The translations under genes were made by a program, and so were the position numbers. The notes below the pieces were generated by a model that did not search any database, was not told the DNA's origin, and saw only the letters and a list, made by a program, of their open reading frames with translations. From Aestuariibius violaceus (GTDB taxonomy: Bacteria; Pseudomonadota; Alphaproteobacteria; Rhodobacterales; Rhodobacteraceae), in NCBI RefSeq assembly GCF_040779325.2, contig NZ_JBFONT020000001.1, forward strand, positions 930,001 through 994,000: DNA of 64,000 bases, read 5' to 3'. Every line of letters starts with the position of its first letter. Within the stretch, counting starts at the first letter, position 1. Positions 1-8,453 of the stretch are shown here, one piece after another.

Positions 1-895
1 CGGCGAGGTCGGAGATCGGATTGGCGATGGTGGAGGCCAGCGCGAGGCTGAGGAAGATCGAGACGACGATGCCCAAGACGAACATCTGCAGCACATCCTC
101 ACGCTCCTGCCGGACGAGGCCGTCGATCTCACCGGCGGCCGAGACGACAGCGACCGTCGCAACCGGAGTGCCGTTATCGAAAACCGGCGAGACAACGGTG
201 AAGATAGTGCCGCCTTCGCGGTCGCGGGCGGTCTTGACCTGGGTGACGCCGGTCATCGCGAGGGGATGAAGCTCGCGGGCGATAGCGATGACGTTGACTT
301 GCGTCGGCTCGGGCGCGTTGAGATTGCTGAGCCGCGCGAGCCCATCCCAGATCAGCGACAGAAGATCGGTCACGACGGTGCCCGATCCCGTCTCTTCCAG
401 GCCGACGACGGGGCCGACCTGGCCCGACGGGCTGTCCTTGGTCGTTGCGATGACGGCGCCTGCGGCGTTGAGGACCATGATGTCGGTCCCGGTCCGCAGC
501 TCGAGCTGGCGCAGGATGCGCGAGGCGTCGTCGGTGGCGAGGTCGAGCTGGCCAAGCGTTGCTTCGTAGACGTCGGCGACCAGCTTGGCCTCGGTGACAA
601 GCGCGTTGGCCCGCTGGGCCGCGAGGCTGTCGCGGGCGGGGTTCAGGTAGAGGACGCCGGCGAGAAGCAGCACGAGCGCCATCAGGTTGAAGGTGATGAT
701 CTTGCGGGCGAGCGGAGAGCGCTTGAGGCGGATGAACTTGCGCCGTCCGCGGGCCTTTCCCTCACGCGAGATGGGGGTGAGGTATTCGTCACCGATGACG
801 ATCTCGGGATCGCGGGCCCGCTGCCGCTCGATCTTTTCGGCGGCGTCGCGGACCGACTTCAGATCCCTGACATCAATGTCCTCGGCGACCGCCAT
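1..895 (-). CDS. chvG: ChvG-type sensor histidine kinase, N-terminal part (cut by window edge)
   Basis: Membrane sensor kinase that would phosphorylate the neighbouring response regulator. Only the N-terminal ~298 residues are present. Seen: a basic cytoplasmic head of about 60 residues, one membrane segment at about 63-82 (ITFNLMALVLLLAGVLYL), a periplasmic sensor region, a second membrane segment near residues 270-290 and the beginning of a HAMP-like linker; the kinase core lies outside the window. The ATG at 895 lies 4 bases after the chvI stop codon (900-902), so the two are one operon. In alphaproteobacteria ChvG/ChvI senses acid or envelope stress; the assignment to ChvG rests on this architecture plus the strong ChvI identity next to it. 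Confidence 0.85.
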   Translation of the reverse strand, partial: MAVAEDIDVRDLKSVRDAAEKIERQRARDPEIVIGDEYLTPISREGKARGRRKFIRLKRSPLARKIITFNLMALVLLLAGVLYLNPARDSLAAQRANALVTEAKLVADVYEATLGQLDLATDDASRILRQLELRTGTDIMVLNAAGAVIATTKDSPSGQVGPVVGLEETGSGTVVTDLLSLIWDGLARLSNLNAPEPTQVNVIAIARELHPLAMTGVTQVKTARDREGGTIFTVVSPVFDNGTPVATVAVVSAAGEIDGLVRQEREDVLQMFVLGIVVSIFLSLALASTIANPISDLA

Positions 896-899
896 TCAC

Positions 900-1601
900 T
901 CACTCTTCGTTGTAACGGTAGCCGATGCCGTAGAGCGTTTCGATCGCAGCGAATTCGTCGTCGGCCGTGCGCATCTTCTTGCGGAGGCGTTTGATATGAC
1001 TGTCGATCGTGCGGTCGTCGACATAGACCTGATCATCATAGGCCACATCCATCAGCTGGTCGCGCGACTTCACGAAGCCGGGGCGCTGGGCGAGCGCCTG
1101 AAGCAGCAGGAATTCGGTGACGGTCAGCGAGACGTCGCGGCCTTTCCAGGTGACGGCGTGACGGAGCGGATCCATTGTGAGGTTGCCGCGGATCATCACC
1201 TTGGTCTCTTCGGTTTCTTCCGGGCCGTTGCCCGCGATGGCATCCTGACGGCGCAGAAGCGCGCGGATGCGTTCGACCAGCAGGCGCTGGGAGAACGGTT
1301 TCTTGACGTAGTCGTCAGCGCCCATACGCAGGCCCAAGACCTCGTCGATCTCGTCTTCCTTGGAGGTCAGGAAGATGATCGGGATCGAGGTTTTCTGGCG
1401 CAGCCGCTGGAGCAGATCCATCCCGTCCATCCGCGGCATCTTGATGTCGAGGACGGCCATGTCGGGCATCCGCTTGCTGAACGCCTCGTAGGCGGACTGG
1501 CCGTCATTGTAGGTTTCGACCTCGAAGCCTTCTGCCTCCAACGTGATGGAGACGGAGGTCAGGATGTTCCTGTCGTCATCGACCAATGCGATCCGTGCCA
1601 T
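900..1601 (-). CDS. chvI: ChvI-type response regulator (OmpR family)
   Basis: Two-component transcription regulator of 233 residues. Receiver domain at residues 1-120 with the acidic pocket D8/D9, phosphoacceptor Asp52 (VLDIKMP) and the conserved Lys in KKPF near residue 103. A winged-helix OmpR/PhoB DNA-binding domain covers about 135-230, with the characteristic end YGIGYRY. It is upstream of and co-transcribed with chvG (4-base gap) and is divergent from pckA across a 301-bp spacer. ChvI orthologues in rhizobia and Brucella control envelope and central carbon genes; direct control of pckA here is only an inference from position. Confidence 0.93.
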   Translation of the reverse strand: MARIALVDDDRNILTSVSITLEAEGFEVETYNDGQSAYEAFSKRMPDMAVLDIKMPRMDGMDLLQRLRQKTSIPIIFLTSKEDEIDEVLGLRMGADDYVKKPFSQRLLVERIRALLRRQDAIAGNGPEETEETKVMIRGNLTMDPLRHAVTWKGRDVSLTVTEFLLLQALAQRPGFVKSRDQLMDVAYDDQVYVDDRTIDSHIKRLRKKMRTADDEFAAIETLYGIGYRYNEE

Positions 1602-1902
1602 GGCTCCTCCTCAACGGAAACACGTTATTTTCTTGAGTTTACCCCACTGTCTCGCCGGTTTCGACCGCCGAATCAATTGCAAAACACCACTAGCCCCCCG
1701 GGGCACGGCAATGTGGGTGCCTTGTTCGTCCATCAGATGACCAAAATACGACATGCGATGGGCAAGTGCCCGCTGCTGGTTGCGATAACATGAACTTGGT
1801 TGCGCTAACGGCCTGATCTGCGGCTATTCAGCCGGCTTTCCAGCATGTTAAGCGCATCCCACCGGGCGGCACGGACCCGCCTTCATACCGGGAGAGCACG
1901 CA
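1602..1902. promoter_or_regulatory. Divergent chvI/pckA promoter region with repeated operator-like motif
   Basis: 301-bp spacer between two divergent genes. It holds two copies of TGGTTGCGNTAAC starting at 1777 and 1797, exactly 20 bp apart, so both would lie on the same face of the helix. A related GTTAAGCGCA string is at 1847-1856. The half-palindromic form with central CG resembles operators of LacI-family central-carbon regulators known to act at pckA in other alphaproteobacteria; which protein binds is inference. pckA has a good ribosome site (GGGAGA about 7 bases before ATG). Confidence 0.5.
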
Positions 1903-3501
1903 ATGGACCATGGACGGGTGAATCCCCAGTTCAAGCTGGAAGATCAAGGGATCGAAGGGCTTGGGCAGGTCTATTACAACGCTCTCGAACCGGATCTGAT
2001 CGAATATGCGCTGGCCGCGGACGAGGGAAAGCTGGGCCGCGGCGGGACGTTTCTGGTGACGACGGGCAAGTTCACGGGCCGGTCGCCGAAGGACAAACAC
2101 GTGGTCAAGACGGCCTCGGTCGAAGGCGACATCTGGTGGGAGAACAACGCCGCGATGAGCCCCGACGGGTTCGAGGCGCTGCATGCCGACATGCTGGAGC
2201 ATATGAAAGGCGGCACCTACTACGTGCAGGACCTGTATGCCGGGGCCGACCCCGCGCTGCGGCTGGATGTACGCGTGGTGACGGAGCTGGCCTGGCATGG
2301 CCTGTTCATCCGTCACATGCTGCGGCGGCCCGAGCGGGCGGAGCTGGACCGGTTCACCGCCGATTTCACGATCATCAACTGCCCGTCCTTCAAGGCCGAT
2401 CCCGCGCGGCACAATTGCCGGAGCGAGACGGTCATCGCGCTGAACTTCGACGCGAAGGTCATCCTGATCGCGGGCACGGAATATGCGGGCGAGAACAAGA
2501 AGTCGGTCTTCACCCTGCTGAACTACCTGCTGCCCGAGAAGGGCGTGATGCCGATGCATTGCTCGGCCAATCACGCACAGGGCAACCCGGTGGATACCGC
2601 TGTCTTCTTTGGCCTGTCGGGGACGGGGAAGACGACCCTGTCGGCCGATCCGGGCCGGGTGCTGATCGGGGATGATGAGCATGGCTGGTCGGATCGGGGG
2701 ACCTTCAACTTCGAAGGCGGCTGCTATGCCAAGACGATCAACCTGAGCGCCGAGGCGGAGCCGGAGATCTACGGCACCTGTTCCAAGTTCGGGACGGTGA
2801 TCGAGAACATGGTCTTCGACGAGGAGACCCGCGAGCTGGATTTCGACGATGACAGTCTGACGGCGAATATGCGCTGCGCGTATCCGCTGGATTACATCGC
2901 GAATGCGTCGGAGACGGGTCTGGGCGGGCATCCGAAGAACGTCATCATGCTGACCTGCGACGCATTCGGGGTGCTGCCGCCGATCGCGCGGCTGACGCCG
3001 GCGCAGGCGATGTATCACTTCCTGTCCGGTTTCACGTCGAAGGTTGCGGGCACCGAGCGGGGGGTGACCGAGCCGGAGCCGACGTTTTCCACCTGCTTCG
3101 GCGCGCCCTTCATGCCGCGGCGGCCCGAAGCCTACGGGAACCTGCTGCGCGACAAGATCGCCAAGCATGGCGCGACCTGCTGGCTGGTGAATACCGGCTG
3201 GACGGGCGGCGCCTATGGCACCGGCAACCGGATGCCGATCAAGGCGACGCGGGCGCTGCTGACGGCGGCCCTGGACGGGTCATTGAGCGAGGCGACGTTC
3301 CGGAAGGATCCGAATTTCGGCTTCGAGGTGCCGGTGACGGTGCCGGGGGTCGATGCGGGCCTGCTGGATCCACGGTCGACCTGGGCGGACAAGGCGGCCT
3401 ATGACGCAGCGGCGGACAAGCTGGTCACGATGTTCTCGGACAACTTCGCGCAATACGTGCCCTTCATCGACGAGGACGTGAAGGCGGCGGCGATCGGTTA
3501 G
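1903..3501 (+). CDS. pckA: Phosphoenolpyruvate carboxykinase (ATP)
   Basis: Converts oxaloacetate and ATP to phosphoenolpyruvate, ADP and CO2, the first committed step of gluconeogenesis in the cytosol. 532 residues, normal for the ATP-dependent family. The kinase-1a P-loop GLSGTGKTTLSADP is near residues 237-250, preceded by the HCSANHA region, followed by the kinase-2 metal-binding segment IGDDEHGW and the GGCYAKTINLS stretch that coordinates metal and substrate. The adenine-binding region TGWTGGAYGTGNRM is near residue 430. Divergent from chvI, as in many alphaproteobacteria. Start is the ATG preceded by GGGAGA. Confidence 0.98.
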   Translation: MDHGRVNPQFKLEDQGIEGLGQVYYNALEPDLIEYALAADEGKLGRGGTFLVTTGKFTGRSPKDKHVVKTASVEGDIWWENNAAMSPDGFEALHADMLEHMKGGTYYVQDLYAGADPALRLDVRVVTELAWHGLFIRHMLRRPERAELDRFTADFTIINCPSFKADPARHNCRSETVIALNFDAKVILIAGTEYAGENKKSVFTLLNYLLPEKGVMPMHCSANHAQGNPVDTAVFFGLSGTGKTTLSADPGRVLIGDDEHGWSDRGTFNFEGGCYAKTINLSAEAEPEIYGTCSKFGTVIENMVFDEETRELDFDDDSLTANMRCAYPLDYIANASETGLGGHPKNVIMLTCDAFGVLPPIARLTPAQAMYHFLSGFTSKVAGTERGVTEPEPTFSTCFGAPFMPRRPEAYGNLLRDKIAKHGATCWLVNTGWTGGAYGTGNRMPIKATRALLTAALDGSLSEATFRKDPNFGFEVPVTVPGVDAGLLDPRSTWADKAAYDAAADKLVTMFSDNFAQYVPFIDEDVKAAAIG

Positions 3502-3574
3502 CTGGCCGATCGAAAAATTGCCGATCCGAATCACCACGGTTGACTGATTCGCTGAGTGTGATTCTACTCGCGGT

Positions 3575-4171
3575 ATGCGTATGCTTCGCGACCGTGGCAC
3601 CGCGTTTCTCTGGCGCGTCGTCCTTCCGGCCTTGCTGGTGGGGAGCGGCACCGGTCTGGGCGCTGAGGTTGCGTTGCAGCGGCCGCAGGTGGTTTCGCTC
3701 AAGGCCGGGCTCTTCTGCCCCGGCGCGCCGGAGGAGATCCACCAAGCCCCGGATACCTATAAGGGCGAGCGGCACATGATACCGGGCCTGCATGAGGCTC
3801 TGGTCGTCGAAACCTTCCGGATCCCGATGGAATACGGGGCGACGCTGGGGGTGATCGTCGAGCTGGCGCCGTGGTTCGACTATTTCGACGCGACGATGGT
3901 GTTGGAGCATCCGGCGATGGGATCCGACGGGCGGACGCGGCAGGTGGCGGAGATCCCGCTGGTTTCGGGCGCGGCGAACGTGCATGCCTACGGGCTGAAC
4001 CACGCCTACGAGATGTTGCCGGGGTTGTGGCGGCTGAGTGGGCAATCCGGGGGCATGACGATCTACGAGGTCGTGTTCGAGGTGGTCCATCCCGACAGCG
4101 TGCCGGAGCTTGCGGGTTTGTGTCGCAAGGATCTGCTGAGTGCGGTGCCGGTTCGGCGGCAGGCCGGTTGA
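3575..4171 (+). CDS. Secreted DUF3859-like protein, first paralogue
   Basis: 198-residue protein of unknown function. The N-terminus (MRMLRDRGTAFLWRVVLPALLVGSGTGLGA) reads as a signal peptide, so it should be periplasmic. The mature part is a beta-rich domain with two cysteines (FCPG near residue 48 and LCRKD near the end). It is clearly related to the next gene: both contain a LEHP/LRHP segment, a NVHAYGLNHAYEMLPGLW / SINAYSFDFPEEMVPGTW segment and an I-Y-x2-x-FEVV ending. I recognise the pair as DUF3859-like with moderate certainty. The gap to the second copy is 26 bp, so they are co-transcribed. Confidence 0.7.
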   Translation: MRMLRDRGTAFLWRVVLPALLVGSGTGLGAEVALQRPQVVSLKAGLFCPGAPEEIHQAPDTYKGERHMIPGLHEALVVETFRIPMEYGATLGVIVELAPWFDYFDATMVLEHPAMGSDGRTRQVAEIPLVSGAANVHAYGLNHAYEMLPGLWRLSGQSGGMTIYEVVFEVVHPDSVPELAGLCRKDLLSAVPVRRQAG

Positions 4172-4197
4172 CAGCACCCGCGGCGATCTAGAGAGGT

Positions 4198-4734
4198 TTG
4201 ATTATGTTGAGATATCTCCTTCCTCTGCTGGTTCTGGCTGCGCCTCTGAGTGCGGCGGGGGCGGCGTTTATCGATCCGCGGATTTCGGTGGCGCATGGGG
4301 CGTTTTGTGCGGTTGAGACGTTCGGGGAATCTCCGGCGCCTGAGACGGCGGCGGGCAAGATCGACCTCTATGACGACGTGCCGCGCATCCGCTGGCACGG
4401 GCAGATCGTGCCGGCGCATGGGGTGATGACCTTCGGGATCGTGTCGAAATCGCCGGACGGGGCCGTCTATAACGATGTGGAGATCATCCTGCGGCATCCG
4501 CCCTTCCGGGAGAGCGGGGTGACCGAGCAGCGCTATCTGACGGTGCTGGGTGGGGCGGGGAATTCGATCAACGCCTACAGCTTTGATTTTCCGGAGGAAA
4601 TGGTGCCGGGGACGTGGGAGTTCGAGGCGATCTGGCAGGGCGAGACGCTGTACAAGATCCCGTTCGAGGTGGTTCCGGCGTCGATGATGCCCGACATGAT
4701 CTCGGCCTGTCTGGACCGGACGTTGACGTCCTAG
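4198..4734 (+). CDS. Secreted DUF3859-like protein, second paralogue
   Basis: 178-residue paralogue of the preceding gene. It has a clean Sec signal peptide (MIMLRYLLPLLVLAAPLSAAGA) and two cysteines (AFCAVE near residue 37; SACLDR near the C-terminus) placed as in its partner, so a periplasmic disulfide is plausible. The central AYSFDFPEEMVPGTWEFEA matches AYGLNHAYEMLPGLWRLSG of the first copy. Ribosome site AGAGAGG lies just before the ATG. Function unknown; nothing catalytic is obvious, and a binding or envelope role is only a guess. Confidence 0.75.
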   Translation: MIMLRYLLPLLVLAAPLSAAGAAFIDPRISVAHGAFCAVETFGESPAPETAAGKIDLYDDVPRIRWHGQIVPAHGVMTFGIVSKSPDGAVYNDVEIILRHPPFRESGVTEQRYLTVLGGAGNSINAYSFDFPEEMVPGTWEFEAIWQGETLYKIPFEVVPASMMPDMISACLDRTLTS

Positions 4735-4877
4735 CGGTAGCCTTGTCGAGAAACGGCAGGATGCGGCACCACGGATCCTGACATATCGTTAATCGGCGAT
4801 ATGGAACGGTTTGGGCGGCACCGGCGGGGGTGCCGCGAATCATGTGTTAACGCAGGTTTTTTAGGGGATTTCGGCGT

Positions 4878-4915
4878 GTCGGCATCCGGTCGGCATCGCG
4901 TCGGCATTCTGTCGG
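4878..4915 (+). repeat. Four GTCGG motifs phased at exactly 11 bp
   Basis: GTCGG begins at 4878, 4889, 4900 and 4911, three of the four followed by CAT. The 11-bp spacing puts every copy on nearly the same helix face, as expected for cooperative protein binding. The complementary arrangement, CCGAC at 58881, 58892 and 58903 with CCG at 58914, is found upstream of the last gene cluster. No known regulator is recognised. Confidence 0.6.
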
Positions 4916-5017
4916 ACATCTTTGAGCGAGTTTGCGGGGTAACGGACCGTTCTGCTGCGGTGCAGCGCAACACCGGGGACAATGATACGGAGGGCGGGAT
5001 TGTTTCGGGGTGGGAAA

Positions 5018-5089
5018 GGTGGGGTGAAACCCCACCCTACTGCGGATGGTTGGGCCGGGGAATGATGCGGACAGCGGGGTGAGCCCCGC
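5018..5089. repeat. Two related GGGGTGA..CCCC..CCCTAC hairpins
   Basis: Stem 1: GGTGGGGT (5018-5025), loop GAA, ACCCCACC (5029-5036), then CTAC. Stem 2: GCGGGG (5074-5079), loop TGAG, CCCCGC (5084-5089), then CCTAC. Both are preceded by AATGAT-CGG-like text (4981 and 5061). This repeated unit looks like a small REP-type dispersed element rather than a terminator, since no T-run follows. Confidence 0.5.
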
Positions 5090-5255
5090 CCTACGGAGGT
5101 AGCCGGCCTTCACAGGCACGGCTGCGTGAGCAATGGCTGCGTGCGCAATCTTGCAATGGAGCGTTTTTGACGCACGGGCGCGGCAATGGGTTCATGTCCA
5201 GATAGCGGGATGACGTGAGCTTTCGCTGCAGTTGCGCCAATGGCAACTTTCAAGA

Positions 5256-6602
5256 CTATATGGCTTCCGGCAATTCGTCTGATGGTCTGGCCATGTCCTT
5301 CAACGCCTCTTTGCGGCGGGAGAGGGTTTCATGCCACTCCTGCGCCTCACGGTCTGAGAAAAAGCTGGCGGACGGGGCAAGGCGTTTCACAGCGTCCTCG
5401 ACCTCCTCCAAGCCGACCCGGAAGAACTCTTTGCGCATGTTGGAAGCGTTCACGCGGCGGTCTGCAAACTCTTTGTGAAGAGCGTTTTCGAGGGCAGGCG
5501 CTTCATCCGAGTAGATCATGGCGTGGGTGTCGAAGCCGAACGGGACGCTTGCGTCACCAAGCTCTTTTACCCGGTCGTCTGGCTCAAGTCGCCGCGTCAG
5601 GCCGATCTTGACTACATCCTCGCCAAAGGAACCGATGTTCGAGATAATGTAGACATAGCCGGATTTGGTCATCTCAGCCATCGCGCGGGCGCGTTCGCTC
5701 GTCGCGTGGGCTTCGGCCAAAGCGGCTTCAAGCTCCGCAATGCGGCCTTCATCTACGCCCGCCTCTGAGCGCGCTTTGTCCAAGAGCTTTTGATACCTTT
5801 CCTCTTCACGTTCTGCTGCTTCAGCCTCCGCTAGTAGCTTTTTCTCTTCGCGTTCCGTGCGGGCCAGCTCGGCGCGCTCTTCTTTCTCCATCTTGAGGCG
5901 TTCTCGGTATTCATGGGTTGCGTGCAATTCGTCCAACTTAAGGCTGACATATTGCTCGCTGATGCGCAGGTTCATTGACTCATTGGCTTTGTCGATTTGC
6001 TTGGCCGCGTTGAGGATACGCTTCTCCATCGCGTTGACATTGTTCCAGCGCGTGTTTGCAATTGCGGCTTCGCATTCGTTGTTAAAGGCGCGCATGGTCA
6101 GACGGGTCTGGCGGTTAATCATCGTCTGCCCCTTGGCGCGGCTCCCATCCACTTGCCAGTCAGTTGGACAAAGGGTCGAGGTCTTGGCCGAGACCATTGC
6201 TTTCTGGCGGTCGCGGATGCGTTTGATCTCTTGCTTGTATTCGTCAGAGTCGGTGAACTCGAAATGTGGTTCATAGACGCCCAACTCCGCGAAGGAGAGC
6301 TTTTCGTCATAAATTGCGACTTGTTGTTCTAACTTTTTTAGCGTGGCGCGCTTCTCGGAATAAGAGCTACGCGTCTCTTCGATTTGCTTCAGTATCTTTG
6401 TTGCCGTGTCCTTGAGAGTCGAGACTTCATCCTCAACAGAAATGATGGGCGCATATTTTTCCTTGAGCGATTCTGCGGTCGCTTCTGCTTCCGCGATCCG
6501 TTTTTCGGCACGGTTCTTTGCGCCACGAGCGCGAAGCCAGAGGATCAAAAGAAGGATGGGTAGGAGCAACCAAGCGATTGCGAAAATCGTAATAGCGTCC
6601 AA
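5256..6602 (-). CDS. DUF4041 / GIY-YIG (T5orf172, MUG113) nuclease-like protein, membrane anchored
   Basis: 448 residues starting at a TTG (6602) with AAAGG nine bases upstream. Residues 5-23 form a membrane segment, followed by a long charged coiled coil (about 25-110), a DUF4041-type middle region (about 110-235), a second coiled coil rich in Glu/Lys/Ala (about 235-315) and a C-terminal GIY-YIG fold of the T5orf172/MUG113 type: GYVYIISN, then VKIGLTRR, an Arg and the ALENALHKEF helix carrying the catalytic-type Glu. The combination DUF4041 + MUG113 is, from memory, that of single-gene phage defence proteins such as PD-Lambda-1; antiphage function here is inference. Base composition is visibly A+T-richer than both neighbours, suggesting acquisition. 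Monocistronic. Confidence 0.8.
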   Translation of the reverse strand: MDAITIFAIAWLLLPILLLILWLRARGAKNRAEKRIAEAEATAESLKEKYAPIISVEDEVSTLKDTATKILKQIEETRSSYSEKRATLKKLEQQVAIYDEKLSFAELGVYEPHFEFTDSDEYKQEIKRIRDRQKAMVSAKTSTLCPTDWQVDGSRAKGQTMINRQTRLTMRAFNNECEAAIANTRWNNVNAMEKRILNAAKQIDKANESMNLRISEQYVSLKLDELHATHEYRERLKMEKEERAELARTEREEKKLLAEAEAAEREEERYQKLLDKARSEAGVDEGRIAELEAALAEAHATSERARAMAEMTKSGYVYIISNIGSFGEDVVKIGLTRRLEPDDRVKELGDASVPFGFDTHAMIYSDEAPALENALHKEFADRRVNASNMRKEFFRVGLEEVEDAVKRLAPSASFFSDREAQEWHETLSRRKEALKDMARPSDELPEAI

Positions 6603-6880
6603 TATTTGCAGCCTTTCAATCTTTTTTTGTCAGTTTGACTAGCGAAACGGTGGCGATCAAGGAGAAGGTTTGCAGACCTTCGCTTTGTAATGTCGAATGC
6701 CCAAGATGACTCTTCCCGACCTTCGCTACAGCGCGGTATGTGCCGAAACTCAACCTTTTCAGTCCCCGGCGGAAAGGATCACGTACGCCCTGCGCGCCGC
6801 AGTCTTCCAACAGAAGACAGGCGGCTGGATCATCTGGGAGTCCGTCTGATCCGGCAATTTGGTGAGGAAAGATAGACGCT

Positions 6881-8314
6881 CTAGCCCCGGGCGTAGAGAT
6901 CCTCGTAGCGGGTGATGTCGTCTTCGCCCAGGTAGCTGCCGGTCTGGACCTCGATCAGGACCATGGGGACCTTGCCTGGGTTCTCCATCCGGTGGACCTC
7001 TCCCAGGGGGATGAAGACGGACTGGTTTTCGGTGACGAGGCGGACCTCCTCGCCGATCGTCACGCGGGCGGTGCCTTCGACGACGATCCAGTGTTCGGCC
7101 CGGTGGACGTGGCTTTGCAGGCTGAGGATGCCGCCCGGGCGGACGACGATGCGTTTGACCTGGAAGCGGTCGCCCACCACGAGGCTTTCGAACCAGCCCC
7201 AGGGGCGGTAATCGCGCGGCAGGTGGGTCGCCTGGCTGCGGTTCTTGGTCTTGAGCGTGTCGACCACCGCCTTGACGTCCTGCGCGCGGGAGCGGTCGGC
7301 GATGAGCACGGCGTCGGGCATGGCGACGGCCATGACGTTGTCGAGGCCGAGGCCCACGAGTTCGAGGCTGTCCGCCTCGGACCTGAGCAGCGTGTCGCGG
7401 CAGTCGATCGCGGTCACCGGCCCGTCGGCGGCGACGCCGGCCTCGTCGCGAGGCATCTCTTGCCACACCGCCTCCCACGAGCCGAGGTCGGACCAGCCGC
7501 CGCTATAGGGCACGACGGAGAGGTTGGCGGATTTCTCCATCACGGCGTAGTCGATGGAGATGTCTTCGGCCTCGGCGAAGGCTGTGGGGTCGAGGCGCAG
7601 GAAGCCGAGATCGGGCTGGGCGCCGTCGACCGCGCGGCGGACGGGGCCGAGAAGGCCGGGGGCGTGCGCCTCGAACGCGGCGATCATGTCGGCGGCGCGG
7701 AAGAGGAAGATGCCCGCGTTCCAGAGGTGGCAGCCGCCCTCGAGCATCTCCTGCGCGGTGGCCGCGTCGGGCTTTTCGGTGAAGCTCTTGAGCGGGACGG
7801 GGGTGTCGCCGTCGGGCCGCGCGTGGAGTTCGAGGTAGCCGTAGCCCGTCTCGGCCCGGTCCGGCGTGATGCCGAAGGTGACGAGCTGGCCCTGGTCCGT
7901 CGCGGGCAGGCCGGCGGCGACGGCCTTGCGGAAGGCGGCCGGGTCGGGGACGACCTGGTCGGTGGGCGAGACGAGGAGGATCGCCTCGGGGTCATTGGCA
8001 TGGGCGTGCAGGACCGCGGCGAGGATCGCGGGGGCGGTGTTGCGCGCCGCGGGTTCGATCAGGACCGCGCCGGGGTCGATCCCGGTCTCCTGCAGCTGTT
8101 CGGTGACGATGAAGCGGAAGTCGGAATTGGTGACGACGATTGGCGGCGCGAAGGCATGGGTGCCGTTGGCGCCGGTCAGGCGCTTGGCGGTGGCCTGATA
8201 GAGCGTTTCGTCGCTGAGGAGCGGCACGAATTGCTTCGGGTAGGACTTACGGGAGAGTGGCCAAAGGCGGGTGCCCGAGCCGCCGCAGAGCAGAACCGGG
8301 GTGATCTGGGACAT
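6881..8314 (-). CDS. manC: Mannose-1-phosphate guanylyltransferase / mannose-6-phosphate isomerase
   Basis: Bifunctional enzyme of GDP-mannose synthesis, 477 residues. The N-terminal nucleotidyltransferase carries the signature LCGGSGTRLWPLSRKSYPKQF at residues 9-29. The C-terminal type II phosphomannose isomerase cupin (about 350-477) begins RPWGWFESLVVGDRFQVKRI, with the metal-binding pattern SLQSHVHRAEHWIVVEGTA. Length and order fit the ManC/AlgA/XanB family. The phosphomannomutase gene lies upstream on the same strand, 139 bp away, giving both steps from mannose-6-phosphate to GDP-mannose, used for surface polysaccharide. Confidence 0.96.
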   Translation of the reverse strand: MSQITPVLLCGGSGTRLWPLSRKSYPKQFVPLLSDETLYQATAKRLTGANGTHAFAPPIVVTNSDFRFIVTEQLQETGIDPGAVLIEPAARNTAPAILAAVLHAHANDPEAILLVSPTDQVVPDPAAFRKAVAAGLPATDQGQLVTFGITPDRAETGYGYLELHARPDGDTPVPLKSFTEKPDAATAQEMLEGGCHLWNAGIFLFRAADMIAAFEAHAPGLLGPVRRAVDGAQPDLGFLRLDPTAFAEAEDISIDYAVMEKSANLSVVPYSGGWSDLGSWEAVWQEMPRDEAGVAADGPVTAIDCRDTLLRSEADSLELVGLGLDNVMAVAMPDAVLIADRSRAQDVKAVVDTLKTKNRSQATHLPRDYRPWGWFESLVVGDRFQVKRIVVRPGGILSLQSHVHRAEHWIVVEGTARVTIGEEVRLVTENQSVFIPLGEVHRMENPGKVPMVLIEVQTGSYLGEDDITRYEDLYARG

Positions 8315-8453
8315 TGGGCGGATCCTTTTCGTCCGAGCCTACGGTTCTTTGTTCAAGATCGGCATGTAAAAATCTACCCGGAAGCGCGGTGACGTGGCGA
8401 GTCTCTTCCAAAGGTTGCAGCACTTGCCCGGGGACTGAACCGGGCGGAGCATG

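Larger units (their letters stand above)
4735..5255. other. 521-bp intergenic region with hairpins and an 11-bp-phased motif
   Basis: I see no credible gene here. The region contains, in order, the four-fold GTCGG array (4878-4915), a perfect 8-bp stem with a GAA loop (5018-5036) and a related 6-bp stem (5074-5089). The two hairpins share the shape GGGGTGA-(A/G)-CCCC followed by CCCTAC, which is the look of a short dispersed family repeat. The region separates core genes from the A+T-richer DUF4041 gene. Confidence 0.6.

Noticed and set aside
1828..3168. 446-codon minus-strand frame
   Set aside because: Antisense to pckA, which has all its motifs; Arg/His/Gln-rich shadow.
5256..6602. Prophage or genomic island around the DUF4041 gene
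   Set aside because: No integrase, tRNA, flanking direct repeat or other phage gene adjacent; only one gene deviates in composition.
6603..6880. Short frames between the DUF4041 gene and manC (6616-6810 minus, 6690-6875 plus)
   Set aside because: No ribosome sites, no recognisable protein; possibly the scar of an insertion event but no repeats or att-like ends were seen.
6992..8392. 466-codon plus-strand frame
   Set aside because: Shadow of manC; product rich in Gly/Val/Asp/His with no domain.
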